The notes beneath the pieces are model-generated. The model searched no databases. It was given only the letters and a program-made list of their open reading frames with translations, and had not been told where the DNA came from. A DNA stretch of 59,105 nt. Origin: Bacteroidaceae bacterium (GTDB lineage Bacteria > Bacteroidota > Bacteroidia > Bacteroidales > Bacteroidaceae). The translations under genes were made by a program, and so were the position numbers. Every line of letters starts with the position of its first letter. Position 1 is the first letter of the stretch. Positions 8,285 through 17,131 of this stretch are shown here, one piece after another. The stretch lies in NCBI GenBank assembly GCA_017642425.1, contig JAGCPB010000058.1:1-59105 (forward strand), given 5' to 3'.

Positions 8285-8851
8285 CTATGCCTTTACGCGG
8301 CCCTGGTATGACCCGTCGCGGGTATCGACCTCAATAAGCTCACCTTCATTGATGAACAGAGGTACGCGAACCTCGCAGCCGGTCTCAACCTTGGCGGGCT
8401 TGGTGGCATTGGTAGCCGTATCGCCCTTAAGGCCGGGTTCTGTATAAACAACTTTCAGTACAACCTTTACAGGCAGGTCTGCAAACAGTATCTCACCTGT
8501 GTTGGCATTGGTGACAACATCCACAACCTCACCCTCCTTGAGGTAATCAACACCGTTGATGAGGTCCTTGATGATAGTAACCTGCTCAAAATCCTCCTGG
8601 TTCATGAAAATGTAACCCATCTCGTCCTGGTACAGGTACTGGTACGGACGACGCTCCACACGGACATCCTCCAGTTTGAAACCGATCTGGAATGTGCGCT
8701 CCAATACGCGGCCGTTTACCACGTTCTTAAGCTTGGTACGTACAAACGTATTGCCCTTACCGGGTTTTACATGCAGGAAATCAATGCAGAAATAGAGCTG
8801 GCCCTCCAGATTGATGCAGGTGCCGATCTTGATGTCTTGACAAAGAATCAT
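8285..8851 (-). CDS. efp: Elongation factor P
   Basis: The 188-residue factor relieves ribosome stalling at polyproline stretches. The three-domain layout is recognisable: the N-terminal KOW-like domain with the modification loop V-K-P-G-K-G-N (K32 at the tip), then two OB-fold domains ending in [11 protein letters not shown]. The lysine at the tip means the EarP arginine-rhamnosylation route does not apply. No modification enzyme is encoded nearby. It is the first gene of the leftward operon. Confidence 0.96.
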   Translation of the reverse strand: MILCQDIKIGTCINLEGQLYFCIDFLHVKPGKGNTFVRTKLKNVVNGRVLERTFQIGFKLEDVRVERRPYQYLYQDEMGYIFMNQEDFEQVTIIKDLINGVDYLKEGEVVDVVTNANTGEILFADLPVKVVLKVVYTEPGLKGDTATNATKPAKVETGCEVRVPLFINEGELIEVDTRDGSYQGRVKA

Positions 8852-8894
8852 AAAAAAACAGTTCTATTTATTAGTAAATCATTCTATTGTTCTG

Positions 8895-8925
8895 CAAAAG
8901 TAGTGTAATGAGGCAAACAGACAAA
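8895..8925 (-). promoter_or_regulatory. Promoter of the efp operon
   Basis: On the minus strand TACTTTTG (8902-8895) and TTTG (8925-8922) are separated by 19 bases, an almost ideal Bacteroidetes promoter about 45 bases ahead of efp. It is divergent from the rpmH promoter. Confidence 0.82.
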
Positions 8926-8950
8926 ACTTTAGACAAAAAAAGAGATGCAA

Positions 8951-8982
8951 TTTGCATATTAAGAAAAAAGAGAGTACCTTTG
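8951..8982 (+). promoter_or_regulatory. Promoter of rpmH
   Basis: TTTG at 8951-8954 and TACCTTTG at 8975-8982 are separated by 20 bases. Transcription would start near 8988, about 40 bases before the rpmH ATG. Confidence 0.85.
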
Positions 8983-9029
8983 CCCTCCGATTCCCGGAAC
9001 AGGACAGAAAACAATAAAAATACATAACG

Positions 9030-9191
9030 ATGAAAAGAACATTTCAGCCTTCCAACAGGAAGAGAAAGAACAAGCACGGTTTCCGTGAGAGAATGGCCAC
9101 AGCAAATGGCCGCAGGGTACTTGCTTCACGCAGAGCCAAGGGCCGCAAGAAACTGACAGTATCTGACGAGTACTGCGGAAACAAGAAGTAA
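9030..9191 (+). CDS. rpmH: 50S ribosomal protein L34
   Basis: A 53-residue, strongly basic protein beginning [18 protein letters not shown] and containing the family signature [12 protein letters not shown]-x-R-R-A-K-G-R. It is easy to miss because of its length. It stands alone between its own promoter and terminator, not beside dnaA or rnpA as in many bacteria. Confidence 0.97.
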   Translation: MKRTFQPSNRKRKNKHGFRERMATANGRRVLASRRAKGRKKLTVSDEYCGNKK

Positions 9192-9217
9192 TACTTTATA
9201 TAATATAAGGTATAGGT

Positions 9218-9245
9218 AAAGGCCGGACATCAGAATCCGGCCTTT
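9218..9245 (+). terminator. Terminator after rpmH
   Basis: A perfect 10-bp stem AAAGGCCGGA/TCCGGCCTTT around an 8-base loop, 26 bases after the rpmH stop. Confidence 0.88.
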
Positions 9246-9336
9246 ACTGTATCCTGTAGGTTGAGTATAACACCGCTATAAATCACAACCAGAATCATGG
9301 AATGATACTTTTATTTGCATTTTTTCAGCAAAAAAT

Positions 9337-9367
9337 GATTAACATATTAGCATTTTGTGTAATTTTG
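9337..9367 (+). promoter_or_regulatory. Promoter of the SusC/SusD locus
   Basis: TAATTTTG at 9360-9367 matches the -7 element; the -33 position (GATT, 9337-9340) is weak, as expected where an activator is needed. An 8-bp inverted repeat (CATTTTTT/AAAAAATG, about 9319-9338) lies immediately upstream and could be a regulator site. The predicted leader is about 110 bases. Confidence 0.5.
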
Positions 9368-9414
9368 CTCCATTAAAGAGGAAAATTGTAATAAATATGC
9401 AAAAAAAATAAGCG

Positions 9415-9435
9415 CAAAGCCATCCCAAGGCTTTG
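9415..9435 (+). promoter_or_regulatory. Hairpin in the susC leader
   Basis: CAAAGCC and GGCTTTG form a 7-bp stem with a 7-base loop about 47 bases before the ATG. It has no T-run, so it is not a plain terminator; it may affect translation or RNA stability. Confidence 0.4.
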
Positions 9436-9481
9436 ACTGTATGATGCATTGAAAACTATTGTCAAACTAAATAATTTGTCT

Positions 9482-12400
9482 ATGAGAAAAATTCTCTTAA
9501 TGATGACTGCTGTTCTGTGCGCAGGGCTTGCTTATGCCCAGGACATTACTGTCGCAGGTACCGTTACCGATGCTGAGAACGGTGAACCTATGCCGCAAGT
9601 TGCAGTTGCTGTTCTGGGTACTGCAAACGGTACCACAACAAACGATGACGGTTATTACAGCATCAGGGTAGCAAGTGATGCTGAGCTTTCATTCTCATTC
9701 ATGGGATATGAGACCTCTACAGTACCCGTCAACGGTCAGAGAACAATCAACATTTCCTTGGAACCCGAGTCCAAGATGGTGGATGAAATCGTGGTACAGG
9801 CTTACGGTACCACTACCCGCGCCCAGTTTGTGGGTTCATCATCCGCAGTAACAGGTGACAAGATCGTTGCCAAGTCCGTATCAAATGTCACAAACGCACT
9901 TGCCGGTGTAACATCGGGTCTGCAGGTTGTGAACGGCAGTGGTCAGCCCGGTACCGGCGCTACCCTCCGTATCCGTGGTGTGGGATCCATCAACGGTGGT
10001 ACCACTCCTCTTTACATTATTGACGGAACTCCCGCAGAGTCAGGAACCATCAACCTGCTCAACTCACATGACATTGAGTCCATGACAGTGCTCAAGGATG
10101 CTGCTGCAACAGCCATCTACGGTGCCCGTGGCGCTAACGGTGTCATCATGATCACAACCAAGAGCGGAACAAAGTCAAACAAAGGCGTTATCAACTTTGA
10201 GGCCAAATACGGTCGTTCATCAAGAGGTGTGCCAAACTATGATGTAATGACAGACCCCAAGATGTATTATGAGACAGCTTATCAGGCTCTTTACAATTCA
10301 CAGATTTTTGCCGGCCAGTCTTCGGCTGCCGCATATGCATACGCAGACGCCCAGCTGTTCACCCAGTCAGGTGTAGGCTATCAGGTTTACACTGTACCTG
10401 AAGGTGAGTTGTTCATAGGCCGTAACTTCAAGATGAACCCCCACGCAACAGAGGGTTACAGTGACGGCAAATATTTCTACAAGGCCGACAACTGGGAGAA
10501 AGAGACTCTCAAGAGCGACAACATGCGTAAGGAGTACAACCTCTCCATGAGCGGTGGTGATGACAAGGTACAGTACTTTATCTCAGGCGGTTATCTGGAT
10601 GATCCCGGTATCATCAACGGTTCAGGATTTGAGCGTTTCACTCTCCGTTCCAAGGTTGATGCCCAAGTCAAGAAATGGCTTAAGGCCGGTGTTTCAGTAG
10701 GTTATTCAAACGCAAACTACCAGAATCCGGGATATCAGACAAACTGGGGTTCAACAGGCAACGTATTCTATACCGCCAACATGATGGCTCCTGTCTATCC
10801 CTTCTATGTACGTGAAGCCGACGGTTCAATCAAGATAGATGAACACGGATACAAGGTTTATGATACCGGTACAGCAACCTCTTCCGTACGTCCGGGTTCA
10901 GCACCCAGAGGCAACCAGTCAATCAACCTTCTGATTGACAGCAATAACAGCTACAGGGATGACATCAATGCAAACGCATACCTGACTTTCAATCCTTTCC
11001 GTGGCTTCTATTTCACAGCCCGCATAGCTCCCGAGGTATACAACAGCCGTTCAGATGCTTTGAGCAACCCGTTCTACGGCAGCGTTACCACACAGGGTGC
11101 CGTATCAATAAGTCATGAGAGATTCATTGCTGTCAACCAGCAGTACCTGGCCAACTACAAGCTCAACATCAATGAGGACAACAAGCTGGAACTCCTGGCC
11201 GGATTTGAGTCATATTCACTTAAGGATCAGGAACTGGAGGGTAGCAATGACCACCTGTTCAGCCCGTATATAAGTGAGCTTAACAACGCTTACGGTACTC
11301 AGCCTACCAGCAACAATCTGGGTTCAAACACAGACTCCTATGCTACAGAAGGTTTCATGGGCAGAGTACAGTATGACCTGTTCAACCGTTACTTCCTCAA
11401 TGCCACAGTACGTCACGAGGCATCTTCAAGATTCTCTCCCGACAAGCGTTGGGGTACATTCGGCAGCGTAGGTGCAGCCTGGATGCTTACTGAGGAGGAG
11501 TTCCTTAAAGGTCTGGATTTCATCAATGACCTTAAACTCAAGGCCAGCTACGGAACACAGGGTAATGACCAGATCGGTACCTATTACGCTTACATGGACC
11601 GTTACAGCATCACCTATAACAGCGAGACCGGTGAATATTCAAAGACTCTGGCATCAAAGGGTAATCCTGACCTGACATGGGAGGCCCAGAAGCTGTTCAA
11701 CGTAGGTCTGGAGTTCACACTGTTCAAGAACAAGCTGGACGGTAGCATTGAGTTCTTTAACCGTACCAACTCTGACATGCTGTTCAACGTACCTATGCCT
11801 CCTTCGGCAGGTTACTCATCACAGCGCCAGAACGTAGGTTCGGTTGCCAACCGCGGTTTTGAGGTTGAACTGGGTTACAACATCATCAATAACAAGAACG
11901 TAAAGTGGGATGTAAGCGCCAATATCACCCATATCAAGAGTGAGATTCTTGAACTGCCTGATTACACTGATGCAACAGGCGGCATAAAGAGTTCTTCATA
12001 TATACTCAAGGAGGGCGGTTCACTGAACCAGGCCTATATGGTAAAGTGGGCAGGTGTTGATCCTGAGACAGGTAAGGGTCTCTACTATGTTGATCCCGAC
12101 AACGGAGACTACTCAACAACCGATGACTACACTGCAGCAGCACAGGCTGACCTGGGTGACGTAAGTGTAAAGTACTACGGTGGTTTCAGCACCACAGTCG
12201 AGGCCTACGGATTTGACTTTACAGCACAGTTCTCATATCAGTTAGGCGGTAAGTCATACGACGGCGGTTATGAGGAGCTGATGCATGCCGGTAAGCAGAT
12301 GGGTCGTAACTGGCATAAGGATATCCTGAATGCATGGACTCCCGAGAACAGGAACACAGACGTTCCCAGACTCTGCTCCACCGATGACTTTGACCAGGAT

Positions 12401-12679
12401 GTCAACGACCGTTGGCTTGTAAGTTCAAACTACCTGAGCTTGAACAACATCACTCTTGGTTATACACTTCCTGTCAAACTGACCCGCAAGGCTCAGATAA
12501 GCAAGGCAAGGGTTTATGTTTCGGGTGACAACCTGGCTCTTCTCACTGCCAGAAAGGGATTTGATCCCCGTCAGTCACAGAATGCAACCGGTACAGGTCT
12601 GGCTATCTCAACCACATCAGGTAACTATGTTTACAGCCAGCTGAAGGTTGTGTCTGCCGGTCTGTCATTAACATTCTAA
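9482..12679 (+). CDS. SusC-family TonB-dependent outer-membrane transporter
   Basis: The protein, about 1,065 residues, imports oligosaccharides or other ligands through the outer membrane with SusD as its lid. A signal peptide (MRKILLMMTAVLCAGLAYAQ) is followed by a carboxypeptidase-D-like regulatory domain (about 22-100), the plug with LRIRGVGSINGGTTPLYIIDG, and a 22-strand barrel ending in L-S-L-T-F. I chose the ATG at 9482: the frame can be extended to a TTG at 9449, but that adds a tail in front of a typical signal peptide. susD follows 22 bases later. The substrate cannot be read from sequence and no glycosidase is linked. Confidence 0.95.
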   Translation: MRKILLMMTAVLCAGLAYAQDITVAGTVTDAENGEPMPQVAVAVLGTANGTTTNDDGYYSIRVASDAELSFSFMGYETSTVPVNGQRTINISLEPESKMVDEIVVQAYGTTTRAQFVGSSSAVTGDKIVAKSVSNVTNALAGVTSGLQVVNGSGQPGTGATLRIRGVGSINGGTTPLYIIDGTPAESGTINLLNSHDIESMTVLKDAAATAIYGARGANGVIMITTKSGTKSNKGVINFEAKYGRSSRGVPNYDVMTDPKMYYETAYQALYNSQIFAGQSSAAAYAYADAQLFTQSGVGYQVYTVPEGELFIGRNFKMNPHATEGYSDGKYFYKADNWEKETLKSDNMRKEYNLSMSGGDDKVQYFISGGYLDDPGIINGSGFERFTLRSKVDAQVKKWLKAGVSVGYSNANYQNPGYQTNWGSTGNVFYTANMMAPVYPFYVREADGSIKIDEHGYKVYDTGTATSSVRPGSAPRGNQSINLLIDSNNSYRDDINANAYLTFNPFRGFYFTARIAPEVYNSRSDALSNPFYGSVTTQGAVSISHERFIAVNQQYLANYKLNINEDNKLELLAGFESYSLKDQELEGSNDHLFSPYISELNNAYGTQPTSNNLGSNTDSYATEGFMGRVQYDLFNRYFLNATVRHEASSRFSPDKRWGTFGSVGAAWMLTEEEFLKGLDFINDLKLKASYGTQGNDQIGTYYAYMDRYSITYNSETGEYSKTLASKGNPDLTWEAQKLFNVGLEFTLFKNKLDGSIEFFNRTNSDMLFNVPMPPSAGYSSQRQNVGSVANRGFEVELGYNIINNKNVKWDVSANITHIKSEILELPDYTDATGGIKSSSYILKEGGSLNQAYMVKWAGVDPETGKGLYYVDPDNGDYSTTDDYTAAAQADLGDVSVKYYGGFSTTVEAYGFDFTAQFSYQLGGKSYDGGYEELMHAGKQMGRNWHKDILNAWTPENRNTDVPRLCSTDDFDQDVNDRWLVSSNYLSLNNITLGYTLPVKLTRKAQISKARVYVSGDNLALLTARKGFDPRQSQNATGTGLAISTTSGNYVYSQLKVVSAGLSLTF

Positions 12680-12701
12680 CAACTTTTAAAATACTGACAA
12701 T

Positions 12702-14360
12702 ATGAAAATCAAGAATATAATCGTTTTAGGTGCGCTTACAGCGTTTCTGTTCTCCGGTTGCCAGGACCTGGACCTTCATTACCAGGGCGGCACTCTTGAT
12801 GAGGAACAGGTGACAGCAGCCGTTGAAGCAATCCCCGACAGGGTGAATTCTTCAATATCAGGTATGTATGCAGTTCTTAAACAACCTGATGGCTTTTTCG
12901 GTTCAGGCCGTGCTGATGACTTTGGTTATCCTGCCGTATCTATGGGTCAGGATCTCAACTCCGGCGATATGGTTAATATCGTTTCAGGTTATGACTGGTT
13001 CTCTGTAGCTCTTGAGTGGTCAGACCGTAACCCCAGATATGCTAATCCCCAGCTCAGACTTGGTCTGTTCTATAGGGTAATCTACGCAGCCAATGATGCA
13101 TTGAGCGCAATTCCCGAGGGTGAGATACAGAATGCAGAACTTAGGGCCAAGAGAGGTCAGGCCAGAGCCGTCCGCGCATGGGCTTACCTTTCACTTGCTC
13201 CCTACTTCCAGTTCAAGTATGTTGGCAATGAGGACAAACCTTGTGTTCCTATCGTTACCGGCGCTGCCGGTGAGGACACCCGTAACAATCCCCGTGCTTC
13301 TGTAAAGGCCGTTTATGAACTGATCATGAACGATATCAACGGTGCCATCGAGGATCTTGAAGGATACACCAGAGACAACAAGGGTGTCATTGACCGCAAC
13401 GTGGCCTTTGGTATCCGTGCCCGCGTTAACCTGAACATGGAACAGTGGGCCGATGCCGCTGCCGATGCTGACAGTGCAATGGTTGGATATGAGCCCTATA
13501 CTATGACTGAGATCCAGACCGGAACTCCCGGTTTCTACAATGCATCAGACCACAACTGGATATGGGCTCTTCTGTTGCCGCAGGAGCTGATTGGTGATGA
13601 CCTTGCCAGCTGGCCTTCACAGTTGGGATCATTCTCAGGTAGTGCCTATGTTCCTTATGCAGGTATATATCGTAGCATTAACAAGATTCTTTATGACCTT
13701 ATCCCCACTACAGACGTACGTAAGGGATGGTGGTTGGATGAGAACCTCAGTTCTCCTTATCTGGAGGGACTTACATGGTATGATGATGCAAAAAAGATCA
13801 CCTATACAGGTCAGGAAATCCCCGCTGCAGAAATTGCAGATGTAAAACAGCCTTTCAACGCATACACCAATGTCAAATTCGGACAGCGTGCCGGAGTTGG
13901 ATCTGCCTATAATGACGGTGACTGGTGCATGATGAGAGCTGAGGAGATGATTTTCATCAAGGCTGAAGGACTTGCCAAGTCAGGTAAGCTGGCTGAAGCA
14001 AAGACCGTTCTTGAAAACTTTGTCAAGACAAACCGCGACCCGAGTTACACCTGCACCGCCTCTGACACAGAAAGCTTTACAAATGCTGTTTGGCTGCAGC
14101 GCAGAATAGAGCTTTGGGGTGAAGGTTTTGCCATGTTTGATGTCATGAGACTTGGCAAGAACGTAGTAAGAGTAGTAAAAGGCAAAGAGACAAACTATCC
14201 CGAAGATTATCAGTTCAACATTGCAGCTGATGACCCCTGGATGCTTCTGCGCTTTGTCCAGAGAGAGACCACCAATAACGCCGGTCTGGTTAACAATGAA
14301 GGCGGCGAGGAACCCAAGCAGGGCAACGGAGCTGACTTAAGAGATGGTGTAACCGATTAA
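12702..14360 (+). CDS. SusD-family surface lipoprotein
   Basis: A 552-residue lipoprotein (lipobox LFSGC, Cys at residue 20) that caps the SusC channel and binds ligand at the cell surface. SusD hallmarks are the internal TPR-like region with the RGQARAVRAWAYLSLAPYFQ helix and the C-terminal R-R-I-E-L-W-G-E-G-x-x-x-x-D-x-x-R motif. It lies between susC and a third lipoprotein gene with short gaps, so the three form one unit. Confidence 0.94.
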   Translation: MKIKNIIVLGALTAFLFSGCQDLDLHYQGGTLDEEQVTAAVEAIPDRVNSSISGMYAVLKQPDGFFGSGRADDFGYPAVSMGQDLNSGDMVNIVSGYDWFSVALEWSDRNPRYANPQLRLGLFYRVIYAANDALSAIPEGEIQNAELRAKRGQARAVRAWAYLSLAPYFQFKYVGNEDKPCVPIVTGAAGEDTRNNPRASVKAVYELIMNDINGAIEDLEGYTRDNKGVIDRNVAFGIRARVNLNMEQWADAAADADSAMVGYEPYTMTEIQTGTPGFYNASDHNWIWALLLPQELIGDDLASWPSQLGSFSGSAYVPYAGIYRSINKILYDLIPTTDVRKGWWLDENLSSPYLEGLTWYDDAKKITYTGQEIPAAEIADVKQPFNAYTNVKFGQRAGVGSAYNDGDWCMMRAEEMIFIKAEGLAKSGKLAEAKTVLENFVKTNRDPSYTCTASDTESFTNAVWLQRRIELWGEGFAMFDVMRLGKNVVRVVKGKETNYPEDYQFNIAADDPWMLLRFVQRETTNNAGLVNNEGGEEPKQGNGADLRDGVTD

Positions 14361-14373
14361 TTAGAGAATAGTT

Positions 14374-15243
14374 ATGAAAAAGATATTTAAATTTTCAGTT
14401 CTGCCTATTTTGGCATTAGCCGTAGTAGCTTGCGGTGACGACGAGATTAAGCGTTCTGAATCCCCTGCATTCAATGAAGATGCAGATCAGGTCTTCTTCT
14501 ATGCAGAGAACCCCTCAACTGTAGAACTTTTGCCTTCAGACTCTGTGTTTGAGCTATATGTAGGTAGAGAGGTACATGCTTATGCAAATGATGTCAAACT
14601 GAAGATTGTGGACAACACAGGTGCATTCTCAATCCCGTCATCTGTATCATTTGCTGCAGGTGATTCAATTGACACAATCCAGGTTTGGGTTGATACCAAG
14701 AAACTTGAATTCTTTAAAGAATACAGAATTGAGGTTAGTATTGCTGACAGCAAGTCTGTAAATCCTTATGTTGCAGCCGAAGAAGGAGTTTTAAGCTGGG
14801 CCATAAACGTAATCGTATCTGACTTCAAGAAGTTTGACGATGTAATGGTAACATCAGGCTGGTATGAGGAGTCTTGGGAAGATGAAATCCTTTATTCCGA
14901 GATTCTGGATCAGTTCAAGTATGTCTTTGAACCCGGATGTGCAATTACATTCTCAGTTGACACAGTAGGCAATATTACCTTCATTGCACCAAAAACCAAT
15001 TATGGTTACCCGTTTGATATAGCAGCGGATTATTATGGTTATGTAGTGTCACTGTATTTCCTCCCCAGCAGCAGTGGCTACGATCCTAAGACCAAGACCA
15101 TTAATCTTTTTGCTTATATTTATGGATTGGATGGTGAACCTTGGAATTATGAAAATGCCTATGAGTCATTTGAGCTCCTGGGTGACGGTATTCCATGGGT
15201 AAAGGCGGAAGAGGAAGAAGAGGAATCCGGTGGAGAAGAATAA
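14374..15243 (+). CDS. Lipoprotein of the SusC/SusD locus, possible surface ligand-binding protein
   Basis: A 289-residue lipoprotein (VVACGDDE, Cys at 20), 13 bases behind susD. Residues 30-150 look like a beta-sandwich (FFYAENPSTVEL, S-V-S-F-A-A-G-D-S-I-D-T-I-Q-V-W-V), comparable to Calx-beta or Ig-like domains. The rest is beta-rich and aromatic, and the C-terminus ends in an acidic tail (EEEEEESGGEE). Third-position lipoproteins in Sus-like loci often bind the ligand at the surface; that role is inferred from position. I do not recognise a specific family. Confidence 0.7.
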   Translation: MKKIFKFSVLPILALAVVACGDDEIKRSESPAFNEDADQVFFYAENPSTVELLPSDSVFELYVGREVHAYANDVKLKIVDNTGAFSIPSSVSFAAGDSIDTIQVWVDTKKLEFFKEYRIEVSIADSKSVNPYVAAEEGVLSWAINVIVSDFKKFDDVMVTSGWYEESWEDEILYSEILDQFKYVFEPGCAITFSVDTVGNITFIAPKTNYGYPFDIAADYYGYVVSLYFLPSSSGYDPKTKTINLFAYIYGLDGEPWNYENAYESFELLGDGIPWVKAEEEEEESGGEE

Positions 15244-15279
15244 CAACTCCGCATGGGTCTTCTGATCCGAATAACTGAT

Positions 15280-15312
15280 AGAAAGTGCCTGGCTCGATGC
15301 CCGGCACTTTCT
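15280..15312 (+). terminator. Terminator after the SusC/SusD locus
   Basis: AGAAAGTGCC and GGCACTTTCT form a 10-bp stem around a loop that can pair further (TGG/CCC region), followed by TGTTT. It begins 37 bases behind the lipoprotein stop. Confidence 0.75.
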
Positions 15313-15380
15313 GTTTGAAGATAGGCGGCGCATGGGGAGAAAAAATAAACAAGTTTCTTTTTTCTTCTCACGGCTTGCAG

Positions 15381-15388
15381 TATCTTTG
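15381..15388 (+). promoter_or_regulatory. -7 element for the PASTA-rluD-ddl operon
   Basis: TATCTTTG matches TAnnTTTG, 25 bases ahead of the ATG; the -33 region is only T-rich. Confidence 0.6.
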
Positions 15389-15413
15389 AATTCCAAATAA
15401 GGTATTATAAGAA

Positions 15414-16028
15414 ATGAGTAAGGGCAATAATAAGAAAAAGAAACATTCTTTAGGCTGGATACTGCTCAACCTGCTTATAATGGCGGTGTTGGTTGTAGCC
15501 CTGATATTCTTTACATTCCGATGGATGCAGTCTTATACCCGCCATGGACAGTATATTGCCGTACCTGATGTGGCTGGCATGTATGAGGAGGAGGCCGGAC
15601 AGGCACTTGCCGCCGCGGGGCTCAGATATGAGGTGCTGGACTATAAATATGACAAGACGGTAGTTGAGGGCGGAGTAATAGAGCAGAATCCCAAAGCGGG
15701 AGCATACGTAAAAGAGGAACGCAAGGTTTATCTTACGCTTAACTCCGGAAAAGAGCCCACCAGAGCCGTACCCGATGTGGCCGACAACAGTTCATTACGT
15801 GCCGCGGAGTCACAGTTGCGGGCGGCAGGTTTCAAGTTGGGCAAGACAGAATATGTGGATGGTGACCAGGACTGGGTATATGAAATAAGGTATCAGGGCA
15901 AGGAGATTAAGGCCGGAACAGAGATACCTGAAGGTTCAACCCTTACCATCGTAGCCGGAAACGGAAATCCGGTTGAAGTAATTGAGGAGGTGGATTCTAC
16001 CACTATCATAGACTCCGACTTTTTTTGA
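15414..16028 (+). CDS. Membrane-anchored PASTA-domain protein
   Basis: A 204-residue protein with a short basic cytoplasmic tail (KGNNKKKKH), one membrane helix (about 14-37) and two extracytoplasmic PASTA domains (about 47-113 and 117-182; V-P-D-V motifs, N-P-K-A-G, E-I-P-E-G-S). PASTA domains bind peptidoglycan or muropeptides; there is no kinase or penicillin-binding domain here. The pairing with rluD and ddl is seen in many Bacteroidetes, and the link to ddl fits a cell-wall role. rluD follows after 15 bases. Confidence 0.87.
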   Translation: MSKGNNKKKKHSLGWILLNLLIMAVLVVALIFFTFRWMQSYTRHGQYIAVPDVAGMYEEEAGQALAAAGLRYEVLDYKYDKTVVEGGVIEQNPKAGAYVKEERKVYLTLNSGKEPTRAVPDVADNSSLRAAESQLRAAGFKLGKTEYVDGDQDWVYEIRYQGKEIKAGTEIPEGSTLTIVAGNGNPVEVIEEVDSTTIIDSDFF

Positions 16029-16043
16029 TGACGGATTCCAAGC

Positions 16044-17114
16044 ATGGTTGAACTGGACGACGAGATTGAGGAGTCACTTGATGACCTGGAACCCACCCCG
16101 GACACAGCGGAACTCTTTGAGCATTTCCGCGTAGTAGCCGACAAGGGCCAGAGCCTGCTCCGCGTAGACAAGTTCCTGTTTGACCATCTGGAGCACTCTT
16201 CACGCAACCGCATACAGAAGGCTGCCGATGCCGGAATGGTGATGGCAAACGGCCGTCCCGTTAAGAGCAACTATAAAGTAAAGCCGCTGGACGTGATTAC
16301 GGTCATGATGGACCGCCCGCGTTACAGCAGTGACATAGAGCCCGAGGATATTCCTCTGGATATTGTATATGAGGATGACTGCCTAATGGTAGTGAACAAG
16401 CCCGCGGGTCTGGTGGTACACCCCGGATGCGGAAACTTTCACGGCACACTGGTAAACGCCGTAGCCTGGCATCTTAGGGATAATCCGGACTATGACCCAA
16501 ACAGCCCTCAGGTAGGATTGGTGCACCGCATAGACAAAGATACAAGCGGTCTGCTTGTAGTGGCCAAGACCCCCGATGCCAAGACCAGTCTGGGCAAACA
16601 GTTCTTTGACAAGACCACAAAACGCGCCTATCAGGCGTTGGTATGGGGAGTTCCCGATCCGGCAGAGGGCACAGTTGAGAGCCAGATAACCCGCAATCCC
16701 AAGGACCGTCTGCAGATGGCTGTCTCATTTGACCCTGAAGTAGGCAAGCACGCGGTTACGCACTACACGGTACTGGAGAGGTTCGGATACACATCGCTTG
16801 TGGAGTGCCGTCTGGAGACAGGGCGCACACACCAGATAAGAGTACACATGAAACATATAGGGCACCCTCTGTTCAGCGATGAACGCTACGGAGGTGACCA
16901 GATACTGAAAGGTACAACCTATAGCCGTTACCGCCAGTTCGTGCAGAACTGCTTTGAGGTATGTCCACGCCAGGCGTTGCACGCCAAGACACTGGGTTTT
17001 GTACACCCCGCCACAGGACAGGAGATGTTTTTCAACTCTGAACTGCCGCACGATATGCAGACCCTGATTGAGCGTTGGCGCGATTATGTCAGTTCAAGGG
17101 ACTTTGAGAAATAG
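16044..17114 (+). CDS. rluD: RluD-type 23S rRNA pseudouridine synthase
   Basis: A 356-residue RluA-family enzyme that isomerises uridines in rRNA. An S4 RNA-binding domain occupies about 37-90 (LLRVDKFLFDHL), and the catalytic domain follows with HRIDKDTSG, where D164 is the catalytic aspartate. The motif G-R-T-H-Q-I-R-V-H-M near residue 270 is also typical. The first 35 residues are acidic and extend beyond the E. coli start. Choice of RluD over RluA/RluC rests on the S4 domain and overall layout. Confidence 0.88.
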   Translation: MVELDDEIEESLDDLEPTPDTAELFEHFRVVADKGQSLLRVDKFLFDHLEHSSRNRIQKAADAGMVMANGRPVKSNYKVKPLDVITVMMDRPRYSSDIEPEDIPLDIVYEDDCLMVVNKPAGLVVHPGCGNFHGTLVNAVAWHLRDNPDYDPNSPQVGLVHRIDKDTSGLLVVAKTPDAKTSLGKQFFDKTTKRAYQALVWGVPDPAEGTVESQITRNPKDRLQMAVSFDPEVGKHAVTHYTVLERFGYTSLVECRLETGRTHQIRVHMKHIGHPLFSDERYGGDQILKGTTYSRYRQFVQNCFEVCPRQALHAKTLGFVHPATGQEMFFNSELPHDMQTLIERWRDYVSSRDFEK

Positions 17115-17131
17115 ACAAACATTGATATAGA

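Noticed and set aside
9449-9481. Longer SusC start at a TTG
   Set aside because: It would add 11 residues before a typical signal peptide that has its own ATG at 9482.
9482-15243. Complete polysaccharide utilisation locus
   Set aside because: Only SusC, SusD and one lipoprotein are present; no hydrolase, sulfatase or regulator is linked, and the GH3 gene lies 25 kb away in the cca operon.
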